From positions 1 through 33,544 of the forward strand of contig QWDQ01000096.1 of assembly GCA_003868215.1 (NCBI GenBank): a stretch of DNA of 33,544 bases. Direction: 5' to 3'. Shown in pieces: positions 30,166 to 33,544 of the stretch. The stretch's first letter is position 1; every line of letters begins with the position of its first letter. The notes below the pieces were generated by a model, which was not told the DNA's origin, made no database searches, and saw nothing but the letters and a program-made list of their open reading frames with translations. Made by a program: the position numbers and the translations under genes. The stretch comes from Pseudophaeomoniella oleicola (lineage: Eukaryota > Ascomycota > Eurotiomycetes > Phaeomoniellales > Phaeomoniellaceae).

Positions 30166-31441
30166 ATAATTCCAGCTTTGCTTTTCCTTTCCTCTCATTC
30201 AACTAGCAATTCGATCGATCACGACTAAATCCAAACCACTACCTACTACTATACCATCATCCAATCTTATACTTACTTCCCTCTTACTTTCCAATTACCC
30301 CTCCTCCCTCTTAATCACTGTATAACTACATGACTACCTCAGTAAGGTACCTTACCGATCATCGGTATATCTCCCCGTACCTCTTACACATGCCGAATAC
30401 GAAGAAAAGCAAAAGACGAAAATGCTTTCGGGTTGAAATGGAATGCGAGCCGTCGAATGAGCGAGGCCTTTTGACTATTTCTAGATATCCTTACGCAGCT
30501 GGCTGACTGGCTAAAGACGAAAAGAAGATGATATTATAATATAATAAGCGTTTCGTAGAGCCCTATCAAATAGATCTCTGGTGGATTAGAAAAAAAGACT
30601 TTCACATATACAAACATTGGTTTGTACATCCGAGTTCACAGAAAACGAAATGAGTTCGAGAAAAGTACTAATTAGATGAAAGAGGGAGTGAGTGAGTGAC
30701 AGACAGGTGGTGAGATTGATTATGTCATGTATCTATCTCGGAAAGGCGAGACCGGGTGGAAGATAGGTGAACAGGTGATATAAAGAGTAAGTTGAGGTGA
30801 TAAAACATTCATCCATGTCGGTCCATCAACCACCACCACCACCATCACCAAACTGTCCGAACATTCAAACGAGCTGTTCGACATTTTTTCCATTATCTCC
30901 GCTGTCCCATTTCCGATCACTCTTTTCCTCCCAAAGTTGATCCATTAGGACTGAGGACCAGACATAAACAATAGTTGAAGGGATAGAAGATACACCCTAG
31001 AAACACGATTTTGAACGCCATCGGGGAGCCGGCTTCTTGACGATGTAAAGAAATGTCAGGCCGCAACTCCCCGACACTAGAACCGCCAATACTCCAGTAA
31101 AAAGATGAATAAGCTCCCGAATCCTTGTTGTCAGCCGTTGCCCATTGGTGCCGTGATACTATGCATGCGCGCTCAAAATACTGTTGAATAGAGAGTCGCC
31201 GACGCCATACTGCTATGCGCCCCACAATCGCTTTCAGAAAAAAATTCAAGATTTTCCAACATGGCTGTGAATGAATTGAATTGCCTGCTATACAAAGGCA
31301 GAAGGGTCGATTACGGCGATTGTCCGATGCTTCGTCCCCCGGAGGTTACGTCAGCTAGGATGACTCGCGTAATGTCATTATAAGAAATATCAAGAAAGCC
31401 GAAGATTTTCGAAGGTTGTTTTATACTGTTTTATTCGTGCC
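30166..31441. other. Convergent intergenic region between HIS3 and SUR1-like gene
   Basis: 1.28 kb with no supported gene. It holds two adjacent palindromes (30342-30366, listed separately). A 110-codon minus-strand frame (30917-31249) has no motif. Confidence 0.5.
30342..30366. repeat. Two adjacent perfect palindromes downstream of HIS3
   Basis: GTAAGGTACCTTAC (30342-30355) is a perfect 14-base palindrome. It is followed with 2-base overlap by ACCGATCATCGGT (30354-30366), perfect around one central base. They lie about 180 bases after the HIS3 stop. Confidence 0.8.
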
Positions 31442-32636
31442 TCATACGTCGTCATTTCTTTCCAGCAGTTCATACGTCGGTTTCTGGGAACTTGAACGGC
31501 GGAATAGTGGTGGGATGAAGCGAAACCTCGAAGCGGTATGTTGGGTTCTCTTGTGGGAGCCGAGAAGCATGATTCGACCATACACCCACCAAAAGCTTAT
31601 CCCGAGCAGCCCAGCAATCATGAAGCCAAGAGCTGTAAGGAACATCCAATGGCTGCCCGCCTATCTTCTTGTTAGCACCTGCCTGACCATACCAGTGAGT
31701 TCTAGATCACATACCCAGAAGATGAATTGAGCGTCCTTTCCATGCCACGAACTACCCCGATAATGCTTGAAGAAGCTCCATGCGTGTTGATTGTATTCGC
31801 TGGGCATCAGGATTCGAACTCGGTCGTCTCCAGCTGGCAGTTCGTTCAAATACTCCTTCCACACAACAGAGAGAAAGAGCGGGCCGGTGCTGTACATGAT
31901 TGTAATATACGGTAATGGCCAGGGCTTGTTGTACTTTTGAAGCGAGTCGATCACGCGTAGGAAGAATGGATGTCGAGGGACTGAACCCATCGCATCGTTT
32001 GAGATACCTGTTGGCTGGGTCCGGCGGAGGAAGGCACTGTAGGAAAGAAGAGGATCCAGTCGACGGTTGCATCCCTAATGGTCAAGTTAGTGAGCGAGGA
32101 GAACTTGTGGAGCAGGTGCTTCAGGGACTTACGTCGTCCAAATCGAGGTAGACACCCCCATAATGAGCAAGTATAAAATACCGAATGGCATCGGCACGTT
32201 GAATTGGGTAATTGTAGTTGTCAAATGTGTCTAGGAACCATGGATATTCTGTCGCAATGAATTCGCGAGACTTTGCATCAGTCCAAAGCTAAAGCAACAG
32301 TGTCAGCAGATTGCACTTTGCCAATTGGTCTTGCGCTAGGCAACAGTTCGGTCATACCATGTATTCATAGTCTTCATGAAGATCCAGACAACTCTTCTGT
32401 GCTGGTTTCCAGTGCGCCGGTATCGATTCGTTGATGTAGGTCTGGTGGATGATCTTGGGGATGAGCTGCGGCCGAGTCTCAATCACCGGCGAATTAGGAG
32501 CAGGCAGTTCGGATTTTTGGATGGCATCTTCTGAATAATCTTCGAGGAGGAGTGTAAGGAGGGTGAAGACGCTTCGTATCAAAAAGGCCACGATCAGAAG
32601 ATTGATTACAATGAAAATAATGATTCCTCGGCGCAT
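31442..32636 (-). CDS. SUR1: GT32 mannosyltransferase, SUR1/CSG1-like (MIPC synthase catalytic subunit)
   Basis: By family, adds mannose to inositolphosphoceramide in the Golgi. Four exons: 32636-32358, 32288-32133, 32074-31715 and 31660-31442, giving 337 residues; the introns are 69, 58 and 54 nt with CTGAC/CTAAC branch points. An N-terminal signal anchor (IIIFIVINLLIVAFLI) is followed by the GT32 start PKIIHQTYINESIPAHW, the Och1-type sugar-binding DAIRYFILAHYGGVYLDLDD with the DxD motif at 142-144, and GSSWHGKDAQFIFW. After it, MFLTALGFMIAGLLGISFWW is a second membrane helix, and the short tail ends with an acidic LLERNDDV. The C-terminal helix and the DxD context favour SUR1/CSH1 over OCH1, though substrate is inferred. 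Confidence 0.9.
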
Positions 32637-33439
32637 AGTGAACGACTTTCGGAATTAGTTGGCGAAGGAACGGTGCTGCTGAGGAGCGAGTGGTTGTAAA
32701 ATGGAGAGGGAGTGTGTTCGGAGAAGAAACAGAACCAAAAAAGGGCGTCAAAAGGTAGTCTTGAAGAACAAGAAAAGGAGCGACAGAGGTAATGCAACGA
32801 TCAGGAGAAGTCGAGAAGATGGTGTTGAATTGGGACGAGGCTTGGAGCGTCTGAAGTTGTACGGAGTACCCTGAGCTGCGTTGACATGTGGAGAAGGTGT
32901 AGCCCCCTAAAACGCGCGGTTCAAGACCCTTTTTTGGTCTTTAAATGGTGCGCTTGCTGCAGTGCCAAGGGGACATGGATCTTATTTTTGAGGAGCCACG
33001 GCAAGGATACTTGGTGTGACCAATTGGGGGCGGCGTTGAAAGGAGGCACTGCCTACAAAGAGAATCCTTTCGGAGGGATTTGCAGAACTTGGCTGGACTG
33101 TCGCAGCTCGCCGGGCCCTTAATCCTGGTGAACGCCCGGAGATCCAACGGCCAAATAGTGATTGAAGGGTGAGATTTCGCGTTCACTGCCTATCGTGGTA
33201 ACTTGCGATCTACTGCCTAGTCTGTAGCGAGGTACAGTGAGATGGGGAGAAGTTTTTGAGGGGCCAAATGGGTACAGAGAGGAAAGGAGAAGAGGACGTC
33301 GGGCCTTCTTTGTTTATATCAAGAAGTTATCGACTCGGTGACGCGTATGACGAGGATGGTGATGGCAATGGTGATGGTGATTCGTGCGAGTTACTACGTA
33401 GAGTGGATGGATGGGTGGGCGAGTCCTGGGGAGGGGCGA
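32637..33439. other. Upstream region of SUR1-like gene
   Basis: About 800 bases with no supported gene; short open frames (78-81 codons, both strands near 32886-33186) lack motifs. A (GATGGT)-type repeat lies near 33355-33381. Confidence 0.5.
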
Positions 33440-33471
33440 GGGGGGGGGGGGGGGGGGGGGGGGGGGAGGGG

Positions 33472-33544
<73 letters not shown>
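33440..33544 (+). repeat. Terminal poly-G tract
   Basis: 105 bases that are G except for an A (33467) and a C (33472); the last 72 bases are pure G, up to the window's edge. Most likely a sequencing or assembly artefact at a contig end. Confidence 0.9.

Noticed and set aside
31800-31825. tRNA-like GGATTCGAACT, minus strand
   Set aside because: It lies inside a clear coding exon of the SUR1-like mannosyltransferase (DRVRILMPSEY).
33440-33544. Poly-G tract as a telomere
   Set aside because: Fungal telomeres are TTAGGG-type repeats; a pure G run does not match.

Overview
The window looks like core chromosomal DNA from a filamentous ascomycete (Pezizomycotina). The signs are short introns (about 49-70 nt, most with CTAAC- or CTGAC-like branch points close to the acceptor), a fused ADE5,7 purine gene, a divergent fungal CENP-A, an inositolphosphoceramide-type lipid enzyme, an SUR1-like GT32 mannosyltransferase, and a fungal-only membrane family. 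I see no transposon, virus-like element, secondary-metabolite cluster, CRISPR array or convincing tRNA. I did not try to place it below subphylum.

Layout, left to right: the 3' part of an allantoate-permease-type MFS transporter (+); a BTB/POZ protein (+); an M1 aminopeptidase of the leukotriene A4 hydrolase type (+), convergent with a CBP3-type cytochrome bc1 assembly chaperone (-); a PAP2/IPC-synthase-like membrane enzyme (-); a gene-poor stretch of about 2.3 kb; actin with five introns (+), convergent with homoserine kinase THR1 (-). THR1 is divergent from ADE5,7 (+), and the shared promoter holds a perfect TGACTCA site. Next come a seven-helix fungal membrane protein (+), mitochondrial PET127 (+) convergent with a Derlin (-), a CENP-A histone (+) divergent from the Derlin, a small two-exon protein resembling the N-terminal half of RCF2 (-) divergent from HIS3 (+), and finally an SUR1-like mannosyltransferase (-). 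The sequence ends in a poly-G run that is probably an assembly or sequencing artefact.

Most genes are housekeeping: amino-acid and purine synthesis (THR1, HIS3, ADE5,7), mitochondrial function (CBP3, PET127, perhaps the RCF2-like protein), ER quality control (Derlin), lipid head groups (PAP2 and GT32 enzymes), cytoskeleton and centromere. They do not form one pathway or operon. No clearly new multi-gene system is visible. The best leads are a possible dual-targeted aminopeptidase with a TATA box very close to its first ATG, the free-standing RCF2-N-like protein, the TGACTCA site between THR1 and ADE5,7, an unusual residue in the ADE5,7 RFGDPE motif, and very small exons in THR1 and actin that automatic annotation is likely to miss. 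Exon boundaries were worked out by hand from reading frame, splice consensus and family motifs, without transcript data.
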